Of a DNA stretch of 64,000 bases, positions 17,979-26,133 are shown in pieces. The translations under genes and the position numbers were made by a program. This stretch comes from Variovorax boronicumulans (GTDB lineage: Bacteria > Pseudomonadota > Gammaproteobacteria > Burkholderiales > Burkholderiaceae_C). The notes under the pieces are model-generated. The model was not told where the DNA came from. It made no database searches and worked only from the letters and a program-made list of their open reading frames with translations. The stretch spans positions 62,001-126,000 of the forward strand of contig NZ_JAAAFX010000015.1 in NCBI RefSeq assembly GCF_019352895.1. Direction: 5' to 3'. Positions within the stretch are counted from its first letter, which is position 1, and the number at the start of each line of letters is the position of its first letter.

Positions 17979-18946
17979 AACACCCCACCTTCCGCATCCT
18001 GGCCGCCGCCGCGCTGGCCTTCACCGCATTGGCCGCGAGTGCGGCCTATCCCGATCGTCCGATCAAGGTCATCGTGTTCCTGCCGCCGGGCAGCGGGCCC
18101 GACAACCTGGCGCGCGTCATCGGCGCGGAACTCGCGAAGACGCTGCAGCAGCCGGTGGTGGTCGAGAACCGTCCGGGCGCCAGCGGCGGAATCGCGCTCG
18201 GCGCGCTGGCCAAGTCACCGGCCGATGGCTACACGCTGGGCGTGGTGGCCAGCGGCCCGATGGCGATCAACGTCGGGCTGATCAAGGACCTGCCCTACGA
18301 CCCGCGCAAGGATTTCACCGCGATCTCAGAGGTCGCGACCTCGCCCAACGTGCTCGTCGTGGGCAACGCCCTGGGCGTGAACAGCGTGGCCGAACTCGCG
18401 GCGCGCGGCCGCGCGCACAAGCAGGCGCTGACGTATTCGTCGGGCGGCAGCGGCACGGTGGTGCATCTGGCCGGCGCGCAGTTCTCCTTCCTCACCGACA
18501 TCGACGCCCGCCACATCCCCTACAAGGGCACGCCGCAGGGCATCGTGCCGGTGATCACGGGCGAGGTCTCGTACGGCGTCTATCCGGTGCCGAACGTGGC
18601 GTCGCTCGCCACCGAGGGCAAGCTCAAGGCGCTGGCGGTCACGAGCGCGCAGCGCTCGGCGCAGCTGCCCGACGTGCCGACGACGCGCGAAGCCGGTTTC
18701 CCGAACTACACGCCGTCGGTCACCTACGGCGTGATCGGCCCGGCCCGCCTGCCTCCGGAGGTGGTCGCACGCCTGCATGCGGCGATCGTTTCGGCGCTGG
18801 GCGACGCGACCGTGAAAGCCTCGCTCACCCGTCAGGGCTTCGAGGTCGGGGCTTCACCCGCACCGGAGAACTACCGCCGCAAGATCGCGGCCGAGATCGA
18901 CCAGTGGGTGCCGATCGTGCAGCGCGTGGGCGCGCAGGTCGACTGA
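17975..18946 (+). CDS. Bug-type (TctC) tripartite tricarboxylate receptor
   Basis: 323 residues with a signal peptide (LAAAALAFTALAASA, mature start near AYPDRPIKVIV) and the family phrases VENRPGASGGIALGALAKSP, TYSSGGSGTVVHLAG and DVPTTREAG. Such periplasmic receptors bind carboxylates or amides for a TctAB permease or act as extracytoplasmic sensors; no tctA or tctB lies nearby, so this is an orphan, as is usual in Burkholderiales. GTG start inside the amidase stop (GTGA). It ends the 11.5-18.9 kb operon and is followed by a strong hairpin. Confidence 0.94.
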   Translation: MKHPTFRILAAAALAFTALAASAAYPDRPIKVIVFLPPGSGPDNLARVIGAELAKTLQQPVVVENRPGASGGIALGALAKSPADGYTLGVVASGPMAINVGLIKDLPYDPRKDFTAISEVATSPNVLVVGNALGVNSVAELAARGRAHKQALTYSSGGSGTVVHLAGAQFSFLTDIDARHIPYKGTPQGIVPVITGEVSYGVYPVPNVASLATEGKLKALAVTSAQRSAQLPDVPTTREAGFPNYTPSVTYGVIGPARLPPEVVARLHAAIVSALGDATVKASLTRQGFEVGASPAPENYRRKIAAEIDQWVPIVQRVGAQVD

Positions 18947-18964
18947 GAGCGTTCGGAGGGCTCT

Positions 18965-19005
18965 GCTGAACGCCGGGCGCCGCGATGCGGCGTCCGGCGC
19001 TCAGC
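18965..19005. terminator. Bidirectional hairpin terminator
   Basis: A 19-bp near-perfect stem (left arm GCTGAACGCCGGGCGCCGC, right arm GCGGCGTCCGGCGCTCAGC) with a 3-base loop lies between convergent genes and includes the stop codon of the minus-strand MmgE/PrpD gene. Without a clear T-tract, but its strength and position argue for shared termination. Confidence 0.7.
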
Positions 19006-20404
19006 CGAAGAACGACGCCAGCAGCGTGTCTGCGTGCCGCGAGGCTGCGGCGTTCTTGCCCGCGGCGGCATGCCATTCGCGCATGGCAGCCTCGAAGCCG
19101 GGCGCCGCATCGTGCGTCGCATGTCGCACCTTGTCCCACAGCATGGCATCGGTGAAGGGGTGGTCGGGGCCGCCTTGCGCGCTCAGGCATTCGGCCCGCA
19201 GCACGCGGCCATCCTTGAGCGTCAGCGTGACGTTCGCTGGCCGGTCGTGCGGCCACGCGGCCAGGGGCTCGTAGGCGCGCCAGTGCACGCGCCCGCGCAG
19301 CGCGGCGACGCGCGGATCGTTCAACGCATGGCCCGAGAAGGCGAGCGCATCGGCCCGGCCGTGCACCAGCGTCGTGGCCATGGCGTGCGGCAATGAGAAG
19401 CAGCCGGCCAGCGTGTTGTCCGGTGCTCGGTTCGTCAGCCCCATGCCCAGTGGATGGATGCGGACCTCCAGCGTGTTGACCGCATCGCCGCCCACCAGCG
19501 ACGGCGCCTGCCCGAGCAGCGTCAGCAAGGCCTCGATGCTGGAGTGCAGGTACTGGCAGCAGGCGTAGCGCTTGTGGTAGCTGGCATTCACCGCCCATGC
19601 GCTCTCTGCGTCGATCGGCGCGAAGGCGGCGGGCCGCCAGGGCGCAGCCAGCACGCTCGCGTAGAGATCGTGCGGCGTGCGCGCCAGGCCGCCGATGCCG
19701 GCCTCGGCCCATTCGATGCAGAGCAGGCCGTTGGCCACGCCGGCTGCGGCCCAGGCGTTGCGGACCAGCGCGCCGGCCGGCGCCTGATTGAAGGGCCCGG
19801 TCAGGCCCATGGTGCAGGCCGCCGTGAGCACCTGCTGCAGGCGATCGACCGGCAGGCGCTGCAGGAAGCCCGCCGCCGCGGCCGCGCCCAGCGCACCGTA
19901 CAGCGCATGGGGATGCAGTTTCGGAGAGGCCAGCGGCCAGGCACTGGCGAAGCGCACCACGGTCTCGTAGGCCAGCATGGCCGCACGCAGCACTTCGGGC
20001 AGGGGGGCGCGTTGCGCCTCGGCCAGCGCCATCAGCGTGGGCCAGGTGTAGAGGCCTGCGTGGCAGACCGCCAGGCGGTAGCCGCTGTCGAGTTCGTTCC
20101 ATCCGCCGGCCACGGCATTGACCATGGCGGCCTGGCGCAGGTCAGCGCGCGGGCGCCCACGCCGCAGCAGCGAAGCCGACGGCGCATGGGCGGCCGGCGC
20201 TGCCCATGCGGCGAGGCGGACGGCCTCGGGCTCGTTCGCGGCGGAGAAGGCGGCCGCCATGTCGTCGGCCAGGATCATCACCATGCGCTGGCGCACGGCC
20301 GGCGGAATGTCCTCGAAGGACTGGCGCACGGCCCATTGCAGGTAGCTGGACAGCGCGGCGTCGACCGCATCGAAGGGCGCGGAGGCCGGGGCGGTGCCGG
20401 TCAT
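19001..20404 (-). CDS. MmgE/PrpD family protein
   Basis: 467 residues matching the MmgE/PrpD fold, best known from 2-methylcitrate dehydratase and cis-aconitate decarboxylase. The all-helical N-terminal domain includes RMVMILADDMAAAFSAANE and the LHPHALYGALGAAAAAGFL segment; the C-terminal domain ends ASRHADTLLASFFG. It is likely a cytosolic hydratase, dehydratase or decarboxylase of an organic acid. No prp genes are nearby; instead it is translationally coupled (ATGA) to a rhodanese and a thiol dioxygenase-like gene, so it may act on a sulfur-containing acid or its desulfurised product. Unusually high Ala content is normal for the family here. Confidence 0.88.
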   Translation of the reverse strand: MTGTAPASAPFDAVDAALSSYLQWAVRQSFEDIPPAVRQRMVMILADDMAAAFSAANEPEAVRLAAWAAPAAHAPSASLLRRGRPRADLRQAAMVNAVAGGWNELDSGYRLAVCHAGLYTWPTLMALAEAQRAPLPEVLRAAMLAYETVVRFASAWPLASPKLHPHALYGALGAAAAAGFLQRLPVDRLQQVLTAACTMGLTGPFNQAPAGALVRNAWAAAGVANGLLCIEWAEAGIGGLARTPHDLYASVLAAPWRPAAFAPIDAESAWAVNASYHKRYACCQYLHSSIEALLTLLGQAPSLVGGDAVNTLEVRIHPLGMGLTNRAPDNTLAGCFSLPHAMATTLVHGRADALAFSGHALNDPRVAALRGRVHWRAYEPLAAWPHDRPANVTLTLKDGRVLRAECLSAQGGPDHPFTDAMLWDKVRHATHDAAPGFEAAMREWHAAAGKNAAASRHADTLLASFFG

Positions 20405-22002
20405 GCGGCGGCACCCGCGGTGTCCAGGCTGCGCGTCATCGCCGCGTGGTCCGACGCGTCGAACTGGGACAGCAACTCGGTCTCCCATCGCAGGTACTGA
20501 CGTGCTGCTTCCTTGTTGCCCCGGTGCCGATCGTGCGCGAAGAAGAGGAAGTCGATGCGGTCGGCATCGGCCGGCCGATCGGGCGTGGACTCGGTGGGCG
20601 CACCGGCGTGCAGCCACGTCGGCCAGCCGCCTTCGAGTTGCCGCAGCGTTGAGAAGCCCGCCTCGCGCAGGTCGATGGCGGCACAGGCCGCCACGGCCGG
20701 ATCGTCGGCCACCAGCACGATCTCCGCAGCATCGAGGCCTGCGTTCAGTTGGCTGCGCGAACGCCATTTCGCGCCCGGCACATGCGCCTTGCGGTAGGCC
20801 GCGCTGCTGCGCATGTCGAGCACCAGGAACTTCGGCGACGGCAGCGATCGCTGGAGGTCTTCGGCATCGATGCCGGGCACGGCCGGCAGCTCGGGTTGTG
20901 TGGATTCGGCGGCGTGCCGCGCCAGCAGCGCGCGCACCTCGCCGGCCACGCAATGCGCATCGCGTCCCATGCGGCGCAGCCAGCCGGCCACCACGGGCGC
21001 GCGGGTGCCGTCGGTGTCGAGCAGCACGATGCGCGCACCGCGCACGCCGACGAACTGGTCGGTGGCCTGGATCAGTTGGCCGCCGGGTGCATGGCGGCTA
21101 CCGGAGCAGCCGTCGGCCGCGTACTCCTCGGCGGTCCGGATGTCGAAGACCAGCGTGGTCCGCGCCGCATCGCCGAGCCATGCTTCGAGCGTGGCCGCGT
21201 TTTCGGTCGCCACGCCGCACCGTCGGGCGAAGTGCCGGGCCGCGTCCCGGGCGTCGGCCGTCGCCGCCACGGCGTCAGGATGGCGGCGGGTGGCGCCGTG
21301 CTCGAGCGGAAGATCGGCCAGGAACCAGCCCTGGGTGCCGTTTTCCAGCGCGAACACCGGGTTGGGCAGCGCGAGCTCGCGCAGCGTCTGCGCGCCGATG
21401 ATGCTGCGCGTGCGGCCGGCGCAGCTCACCACGATCGGTGTCGCCGGGTCCGGCACGATGGCGCGGATGCGCAGCGCGAGTTCGCCGTTCGGGCAGCAGA
21501 CGGCGCCCGGGATGCACATCGTGTGGTGCTCCTCGGGCGGCCGGCCGTCGATCACGACGGGCGGCTGCGGCTCGCGCAGCCAGGCCTGCAGTGCCTGCGG
21601 CCCGACGCTGGGCGTGCGGTAGCGGTGCTCGACCATCTCGCCGAAGGCCTTCGACGGCACATGCACGCCGGCGAACAGCGGCAGGCCGGCGGCGGCCCAA
21701 GCGCGCGTGCCGCCTTCGAGCACGCGGACATCGGCGTAGCCCAGCGCCGCGAGGCGGCGTCGTGCGCGCGCGGCCGCGCCGTGCTGCGGGTCCTCACCGC
21801 CGTCGTACAGCACGGTGCGGATCGCCCGGTTCGGTGCGAGCCGGCCGATGTCGACCTCGAGGCGGCTGTAGGGCAGGGGGCAGGCATGGAGCAGGTGGGC
21901 CGCGCCGTACTGGCCGGCTTCGCGCACGTCGAACAGCGCGATCTCCTGGTCGTCGTGCAGCCACGCCTGCAGTGTGTGGGGGGGAAGTGCGTGCTGGGGC
22001 AT
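20401..22002 (-). CDS. Four-domain rhodanese-like sulfurtransferase
   Basis: 533 residues comprising four consecutive rhodanese domains (about 7-110, 130-235, 265-365 and 375-468) and a helical tail. Only domain 2 has an active-site loop with cysteine, VSCAGRTRS (Cys194). Equivalent loops in domains 1, 3 and 4 read YDGGEDPQ, LDTDGTRA and ADDPAVAA, lacking cysteine. So one domain can carry persulfide sulfur and the others are probably structural. It would transfer sulfane sulfur from a donor to an acceptor in the cytoplasm. It is coupled by a four-base overlap to the MmgE/PrpD gene and follows the thiol dioxygenase gene by 77 bases. Confidence 0.93.
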   Translation of the reverse strand: MPQHALPPHTLQAWLHDDQEIALFDVREAGQYGAAHLLHACPLPYSRLEVDIGRLAPNRAIRTVLYDGGEDPQHGAAARARRRLAALGYADVRVLEGGTRAWAAAGLPLFAGVHVPSKAFGEMVEHRYRTPSVGPQALQAWLREPQPPVVIDGRPPEEHHTMCIPGAVCCPNGELALRIRAIVPDPATPIVVSCAGRTRSIIGAQTLRELALPNPVFALENGTQGWFLADLPLEHGATRRHPDAVAATADARDAARHFARRCGVATENAATLEAWLGDAARTTLVFDIRTAEEYAADGCSGSRHAPGGQLIQATDQFVGVRGARIVLLDTDGTRAPVVAGWLRRMGRDAHCVAGEVRALLARHAAESTQPELPAVPGIDAEDLQRSLPSPKFLVLDMRSSAAYRKAHVPGAKWRSRSQLNAGLDAAEIVLVADDPAVAACAAIDLREAGFSTLRQLEGGWPTWLHAGAPTESTPDRPADADRIDFLFFAHDRHRGNKEAARQYLRWETELLSQFDASDHAAMTRSLDTAGAAA

Positions 22003-22079
22003 CGTCGGGGAGTCGGAAAAAGAAAGGCTCCGCGGGCGCGCCGCCCGAGGACGTCCGCCGCCGCGCGAGGCCGCGAGGC

Positions 22080-22676
22080 TCAGCGGCGCGTGGCGACGCC
22101 GATGCCCATGGTCTGGACAGTGCCGGTTTCCAGGTCGAAGGCGCTGCGCGCGGTCAGCGTCTCGAGCGCGCGGCCGTAGAGGTGCAGGTGGCGGATCACG
22201 TCCTGGCCCTCGATGCGCACCGCATGAATGTCGTCCGGCAGCAGCGCGATGCCCTGGCCGGGACCGACCGGCACCAGGCCGGTCTGCTCGAGCCGTCCCT
22301 GGCCGGGCACCGAACCGTCGTCGAGGCGGCGGTACAGGTAGTTGTGCTCGAGCCCCTCGACCGCGGCGATGCAGGCCCACGTCGTGTGGTTGTGCGGAAC
22401 GATTTTCTTGCCCGGGCGCATGACGTTCAGGTAGAGCGCCAGGCCCTGGTCCTCGTCCTCGCGGATCAGGTAGCGCGCCTGGTTCTCGTCGGGTGCGGGT
22501 GCGGCAAAGGCGGCATCGCTCCAGAGCTCGGCGCGAGCAGCCAGGGCCTTGAGCGCCTCGAGCACCGCGGCCAGGCGCTGCCGGTCTGCAGGGGTGTCGC
22601 CCAGGATGGCGCGGATGGTCGCAGTCGTCTCGGCCACGGCATGGTTGCGTTCGTCGATGGGGTTCGCTGTGCTCAT
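22080..22676 (-). CDS. Cysteine dioxygenase-family thiol dioxygenase (cupin)
   Basis: 198 residues of the CDO_I cupin family. The non-haem iron triad can be assigned to His95, His97 (PHNHTTWAC) and His151 (DDIHAVRI), with Tyr167 in HLHLYG at the place of the redox tyrosine. Cys102 is five residues after the second His, the position of the crosslinking Cys in mammalian CDO; whether it crosslinks is unknown. It would oxidise a thiol such as cysteine or 3-mercaptopropionate to a sulfinate with O2. First gene of a three-gene minus-strand operon, divergent from a LysR regulator. Confidence 0.9.
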   Translation of the reverse strand: MSTANPIDERNHAVAETTATIRAILGDTPADRQRLAAVLEALKALAARAELWSDAAFAAPAPDENQARYLIREDEDQGLALYLNVMRPGKKIVPHNHTTWACIAAVEGLEHNYLYRRLDDGSVPGQGRLEQTGLVPVGPGQGIALLPDDIHAVRIEGQDVIRHLHLYGRALETLTARSAFDLETGTVQTMGIGVATRR

Positions 22677-22782
22677 GGGATCTTCATAGAATCAACGCCG
22701 GTTCGGCTTTTGATGAATCTAACGGAAGCCTCACCCGTCATGCCTAAGGGCGCGCGCGTAAAACATAAAGCCATCTAATACT
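22677..22782. promoter_or_regulatory. Divergent promoter region, thiol operon / LysR gene
   Basis: The 106 bases between the divergent thiol-dioxygenase and LysR genes are less GC-rich than their flanks. ATCAA (22691-22695) and TTGAT (22710-22714) form a short dyad typical in spacing of LysR targets, and both promoters must lie here. The exact operator is not proven. Confidence 0.45.
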
Positions 22783-23646
22783 TTGCGTAATTTCGAGATC
22801 GAACTGCTGCGCACCCTGGTGGCCATCGTCGAGCACGAGACCTTCGCCGCCGCCGGCGTCCACCTCGACAAGACCCAGTCCGCCATCACGCAGCAGATGC
22901 AGCGGCTGGAGAGCCAGGCCGGGGCCGTGCTGTTCGAGAAGAGCGGCCGCAGCAAACGCCTGACCGCGCAGGGCCAGCAGCTGCTGCAGTACGCGCGGCG
23001 CATGCTGGCGATCAACGACGAGGCCATGCAGCTGCTGCGCGATGGAAGCCTGAGCGGCTCGCTGCGCATCGGGGCGCCGCACGATGTCGCCGACACGCTG
23101 CTGCCGCCGCTGCTCAGCCAGGTGGCGCGTGCGGCGCCCGACGTGCGGCTGGAGATCCACGTGGGCCGCAGTCCCTTCCTGATGGAAGCGCTGCACCGCG
23201 GAGAGATCGACCTGACCGTCTCCACGCGCCACGACTCCACGCTCGAAGGCACGCTGCTGCGCACCTCGCCGACCGTGTGGATCTGCTCGACCTTCTTCCA
23301 GTACGAAGCCGGCGCACCGGTGCCGCTGATCCTCGCCGACGAACCCAGCATCTTCCGCAAGGTGGCGCTGAGCGCGCTCGACGAGGCCGGCATTCCCTGG
23401 CGTCAGGCCTATCTGTCTTCGAACCTCATCGGGATCAAGGCCGCGGTCCGCGCGGGGCTGGGCATCTCGCCGCGCAGCATCGAGCTGCTCGACGCCGACA
23501 TGCGCGTGCTGGGCGCCAGCGACGGCCTGCCGAACCTGCCCGAGATGCCTTACTACCTCTGGATTCGGCGCAATGTCGTCAATCCGCTGACGCGGCAGAT
23601 CTACCAGATGCTGACGTCCCGGCTGCAAAGCAAGAGCACGCGATGA
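22783..23646 (+). CDS. LysR family transcriptional regulator
   Basis: 287 residues. The N-terminal winged HTH is clear (IELLRTLVAIVEHETFAAAG, then TQSAITQQMQRLESQ and LFEKSGRSKRLT), followed by the periplasmic-binding-protein-like effector domain. The start is TTG, since it yields the standard LysR N-terminus and no in-frame ATG lies at a reasonable place. It is divergent from the thiol-dioxygenase/rhodanese/MmgE operon and is the obvious candidate regulator, probably needing a pathway metabolite as co-inducer; that is inference from layout. Confidence 0.92.
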   Translation: MRNFEIELLRTLVAIVEHETFAAAGVHLDKTQSAITQQMQRLESQAGAVLFEKSGRSKRLTAQGQQLLQYARRMLAINDEAMQLLRDGSLSGSLRIGAPHDVADTLLPPLLSQVARAAPDVRLEIHVGRSPFLMEALHRGEIDLTVSTRHDSTLEGTLLRTSPTVWICSTFFQYEAGAPVPLILADEPSIFRKVALSALDEAGIPWRQAYLSSNLIGIKAAVRAGLGISPRSIELLDADMRVLGASDGLPNLPEMPYYLWIRRNVVNPLTRQIYQMLTSRLQSKSTR

Positions 23647-23716
23647 GTGTCGCGGCCGGCTGCGCCGTCTGCATGGGTTGTGGGATCGCGCGGCGCCGCT
23701 GAACTGTCGCAGCCTT

Positions 23717-24433
23717 TCAACGCCTCTTCAACACGCGCAGCGCACTCTCCATGTGCGCCCGCATGCAAGCGGCCGCGCCTTCGGCGTCGCCGTTGCCGAT
23801 CCGTTCGACCAGTTCGACGTGCCCGTCCTGGACCTTCTGCAGGCTGGCGTCGGTCTTGCGTCGTTCCATGCCCTGACGCGATTGCGCCTCGAGCGAGGCC
23901 CGGACCGAGCCGATCATCTGGAACAGCAGCAGGTTGCCGCTGGCACGTGCGATCTCCAGGTGCAGTTCGGTGTCGAGCGAGGCGTAGACCGAGGGGTGCC
24001 GCAGCTGCGCCTGCATCTGCACGACCAGTTCGGACATGCGGGTCAGCTGGGCGGGCGTGCGCCGACGTGCGGCCAGTTCGGCGGCCCGGGCCTCGAGGCT
24101 GGCGCGCACGTCCATCAGGTCGTCGGTGGAGTTCTCCAGCACCTGCAGCGCGCGCGAGAAGTAGATGCCCAGTGCCGAGGCATCGAGGTCGCGCCGGACG
24201 ATGGGGTTCTTGCCGTTGGCGATCTCGACCACGCCCAGGCCCTTGAGCGTGCGCAAGGCCTCCCGCACCACCGTGCGGCTCACGCCCAGCGATTCACCCA
24301 ACTGCGCCTCCGAGGGCAGGGGCGTGCCGGGCTGCAGTTGCTGGTCCTCGATGCGCTGCAGCAGGCTCTGCACCGCCTGCTCGGACAAGGAGGTGCGCTC
24401 GAGGCGGCCGAGGACGAAAGGATGGGCTGTCAT
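23717..24433 (-). CDS. FadR-subfamily (GntR/FCD) transcriptional regulator
   Basis: 238 residues: an N-terminal winged HTH (TPLPSEAQLGESLGVSRTVV, then REALRTLKGLGVVEI) and a C-terminal all-helical FCD effector domain with metal-ligand-type residues in DTELHLEIARASGN and the final HMESALRVL. Such proteins repress organic-acid or sugar-acid catabolic genes until a metabolite binds. It is divergent from the RraA-like/receptor pair across 76 bases, which it probably controls. No convincing palindromic operator was found in that gap. Confidence 0.93.
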   Translation of the reverse strand: MTAHPFVLGRLERTSLSEQAVQSLLQRIEDQQLQPGTPLPSEAQLGESLGVSRTVVREALRTLKGLGVVEIANGKNPIVRRDLDASALGIYFSRALQVLENSTDDLMDVRASLEARAAELAARRRTPAQLTRMSELVVQMQAQLRHPSVYASLDTELHLEIARASGNLLLFQMIGSVRASLEAQSRQGMERRKTDASLQKVQDGHVELVERIGNGDAEGAAACMRAHMESALRVLKRR

Positions 24434-24509
24434 GCAACCTATCGTACAGGGTGACAGGTTGTGCCAGGCACGTCCCCCGCGTTCAATCCACGCATCCAAA
24501 GGAGACGAC

Positions 24510-25196
24510 ATGTGGAAAGACGATGACGAACTGTTCGGCCTGATGCGCACGCGGCTGTTTCCCGCCGTGGTCGGGGACATCCTCGACACGCTGGGCCTGA
24601 TGCACCAGTTTCTGCCGGCGGCCATCCGGCCGGTGGCGCGCACGATGGTGGTCGCGGGCCGCGCGATGCCGGTGCTCGAGACCAACTGCTTCGCGCGCGC
24701 CGAGCCCGAGGGCCGGTCGGCGCTGAGCCGGCAGGCTTTCGGCCTGCTGTTCGAGGCACTCGACGACCTGAAGCCGAACGAGGTCTATGTCGCCACCGGG
24801 TCGGCGCCGCAGTTCGCGCTGTGGGGCGGCCTGATGACCACGCGTGCCCTGCACCTGAAGGCCGCGGGCGCCGTGCTCGACGGCTACTCGCGCGACACCA
24901 ACGAAGTGCTGGAGCTCGGCCTGCCGGTGTTCTCGCTCGGCGGCTATTCGCAGGACCAGGGGCCGCGCGGCAAGGTGGTCGACTACCGCGTGCCGGTGGA
25001 GATCCAGGGCGTGCGGGTGAAGCCCGGCGACATCGTGTTCGGCGACCAGGACGGCGTGCTGATCATCCCGCGCGAAGTCGAGGTGGAGGCCATCGGCCTG
25101 GCGCTGGAGAAGGCCGGCACCGAGAACCGCGTGCGCATCGCGATCCAGAACGGTATGAGCACGGTCGAGGCCTTCAACACCTTCGGCGTGATGTGA
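24510..25196 (+). CDS. RraA-like / 4-hydroxy-4-methyl-2-oxoglutarate aldolase family protein
   Basis: 228 residues of the RraA-like fold. The family metal/substrate region is visible as AAGAVLDGYSRDTNEV (the Asp-x-x-x-Arg-Asp type motif) and GDQDGVLIIPREV. Non-RraA members are class II pyruvate aldolases or oxaloacetate decarboxylases (HMG/CHA aldolase). Catalysis rather than RNase E inhibition is more likely here, since it lies in a catabolic context with an FCD regulator and a receptor. The ATG is preceded by AAAGGAG. Substrate unknown. Confidence 0.88.
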   Translation: MWKDDDELFGLMRTRLFPAVVGDILDTLGLMHQFLPAAIRPVARTMVVAGRAMPVLETNCFARAEPEGRSALSRQAFGLLFEALDDLKPNEVYVATGSAPQFALWGGLMTTRALHLKAAGAVLDGYSRDTNEVLELGLPVFSLGGYSQDQGPRGKVVDYRVPVEIQGVRVKPGDIVFGDQDGVLIIPREVEVEAIGLALEKAGTENRVRIAIQNGMSTVEAFNTFGVM

Positions 25197-25243
25197 CGCG
25201 TCGATCCGGCCTTTCATTTTTCGCATTCCAGGAGACACCGCAC

Positions 25244-26047
25244 ATGACCTCTTCCACCACCCGTCGCACGGTCCTCGCGGCCCTCGGCCTGGGCGCCGCG
25301 CTCACCCTGTTCGCGCCCTTCGCCATGGCCCAGTCGGTCGCCGACATCCAGAAGAAGGGCGAGCTCACCGTCGGCATGCTGGTCGACTTCCCGCCCTACG
25401 GCACGACCAACGCGCAGAACCAGCCCGACGGCTACGACGCCGACGTGGCCCGGCTGCTGGCCAGGGACTGGGGCGTGAAGCTGCGCATCGTGCCGGTCAC
25501 CGGCCCGAACCGCATTCCCTTCCTGCTGACGAACAAGGTCGACCTGCTGGTCGCCTCGCTGGCCATCTCGCCCGAACGCGCGAAGCAGGTCGATTTCTCG
25601 ATGCCCTACGCGAGCGCCTCCGTGGTGCTCTACGGCGCGACCAGGACCGAGATCAAGGGCCCGGCCGATTTCAGGAACAAGCGTCTGGGCGTGGCCCGCG
25701 CGAGCACGCAGGACGTCGCGCTGACCGCCATCGCGCCCGAGGGCACGCAGATCCGCCGCTTCGACGACGACGCGACCACCATGCAGGCGCTGCTGTCGGG
25801 CCAGGTCGACGCGATCGGCTGCTCCACCACCGTGGCCGCGCAGATCGCCAAGCGCGCACCGGCCAACACCTACGAACAGAAGCTGGTGCTGACCGAGCAG
25901 CGCATGGGCATCGCGCTGCGTCCGGGCCAGGCCGAGCTGAAGAAGGCCGTGGACGATTTCGTGGCGCGCCACAAGGCCGACGGCGAGCTCAACAAGCTCT
26001 ACCAGAAGTGGCTGGGCACCGACTTCCCTGCCTTGTCCAGCTCCTGA
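25244..26047 (+). CDS. Amino-acid-type ABC transporter substrate-binding protein (orphan)
   Basis: 267 residues with a signal peptide whose N-terminus TTRRTVLAALGLG is Tat-like (twin Arg) and cleavage near AMAQS. The mature protein is a type II periplasmic binding protein (SBP_bac_3): GELTVGMLVDFPPYG at the start, VASLAISPERAKQVDFSMPY in the middle and a ligand-site acidic residue in DGYDADVARLLA. It would bind an amino acid or small carboxylate. No permease or ATPase gene adjoins, so it must use a transporter coded elsewhere or act as a sensor. Co-oriented 47 bases after the RraA-like gene, AGGAG before the ATG. Confidence 0.92.
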   Translation: MTSSTTRRTVLAALGLGAALTLFAPFAMAQSVADIQKKGELTVGMLVDFPPYGTTNAQNQPDGYDADVARLLARDWGVKLRIVPVTGPNRIPFLLTNKVDLLVASLAISPERAKQVDFSMPYASASVVLYGATRTEIKGPADFRNKRLGVARASTQDVALTAIAPEGTQIRRFDDDATTMQALLSGQVDAIGCSTTVAAQIAKRAPANTYEQKLVLTEQRMGIALRPGQAELKKAVDDFVARHKADGELNKLYQKWLGTDFPALSSS

Positions 26048-26133
26048 ACTGCGCAGGGTGGCGGTGTTGCGGAGGGAGGGTAAAGTGCGCTGGCTTTCAC
26101 CCTTCGATCCCTCCAGAAAGGCAGCACGACACC

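Noticed and set aside
19001..20404. MmgE/PrpD as 2-methylcitrate dehydratase
   Set aside because: No prpB/prpC genes nearby and coupling is to sulfur-metabolism genes, so the propionate pathway is not supported.
24437..24452. ACCTATCGTACAGGGT as a GntR operator
   Set aside because: Only the outer three base pairs are symmetric; the inner positions do not match.
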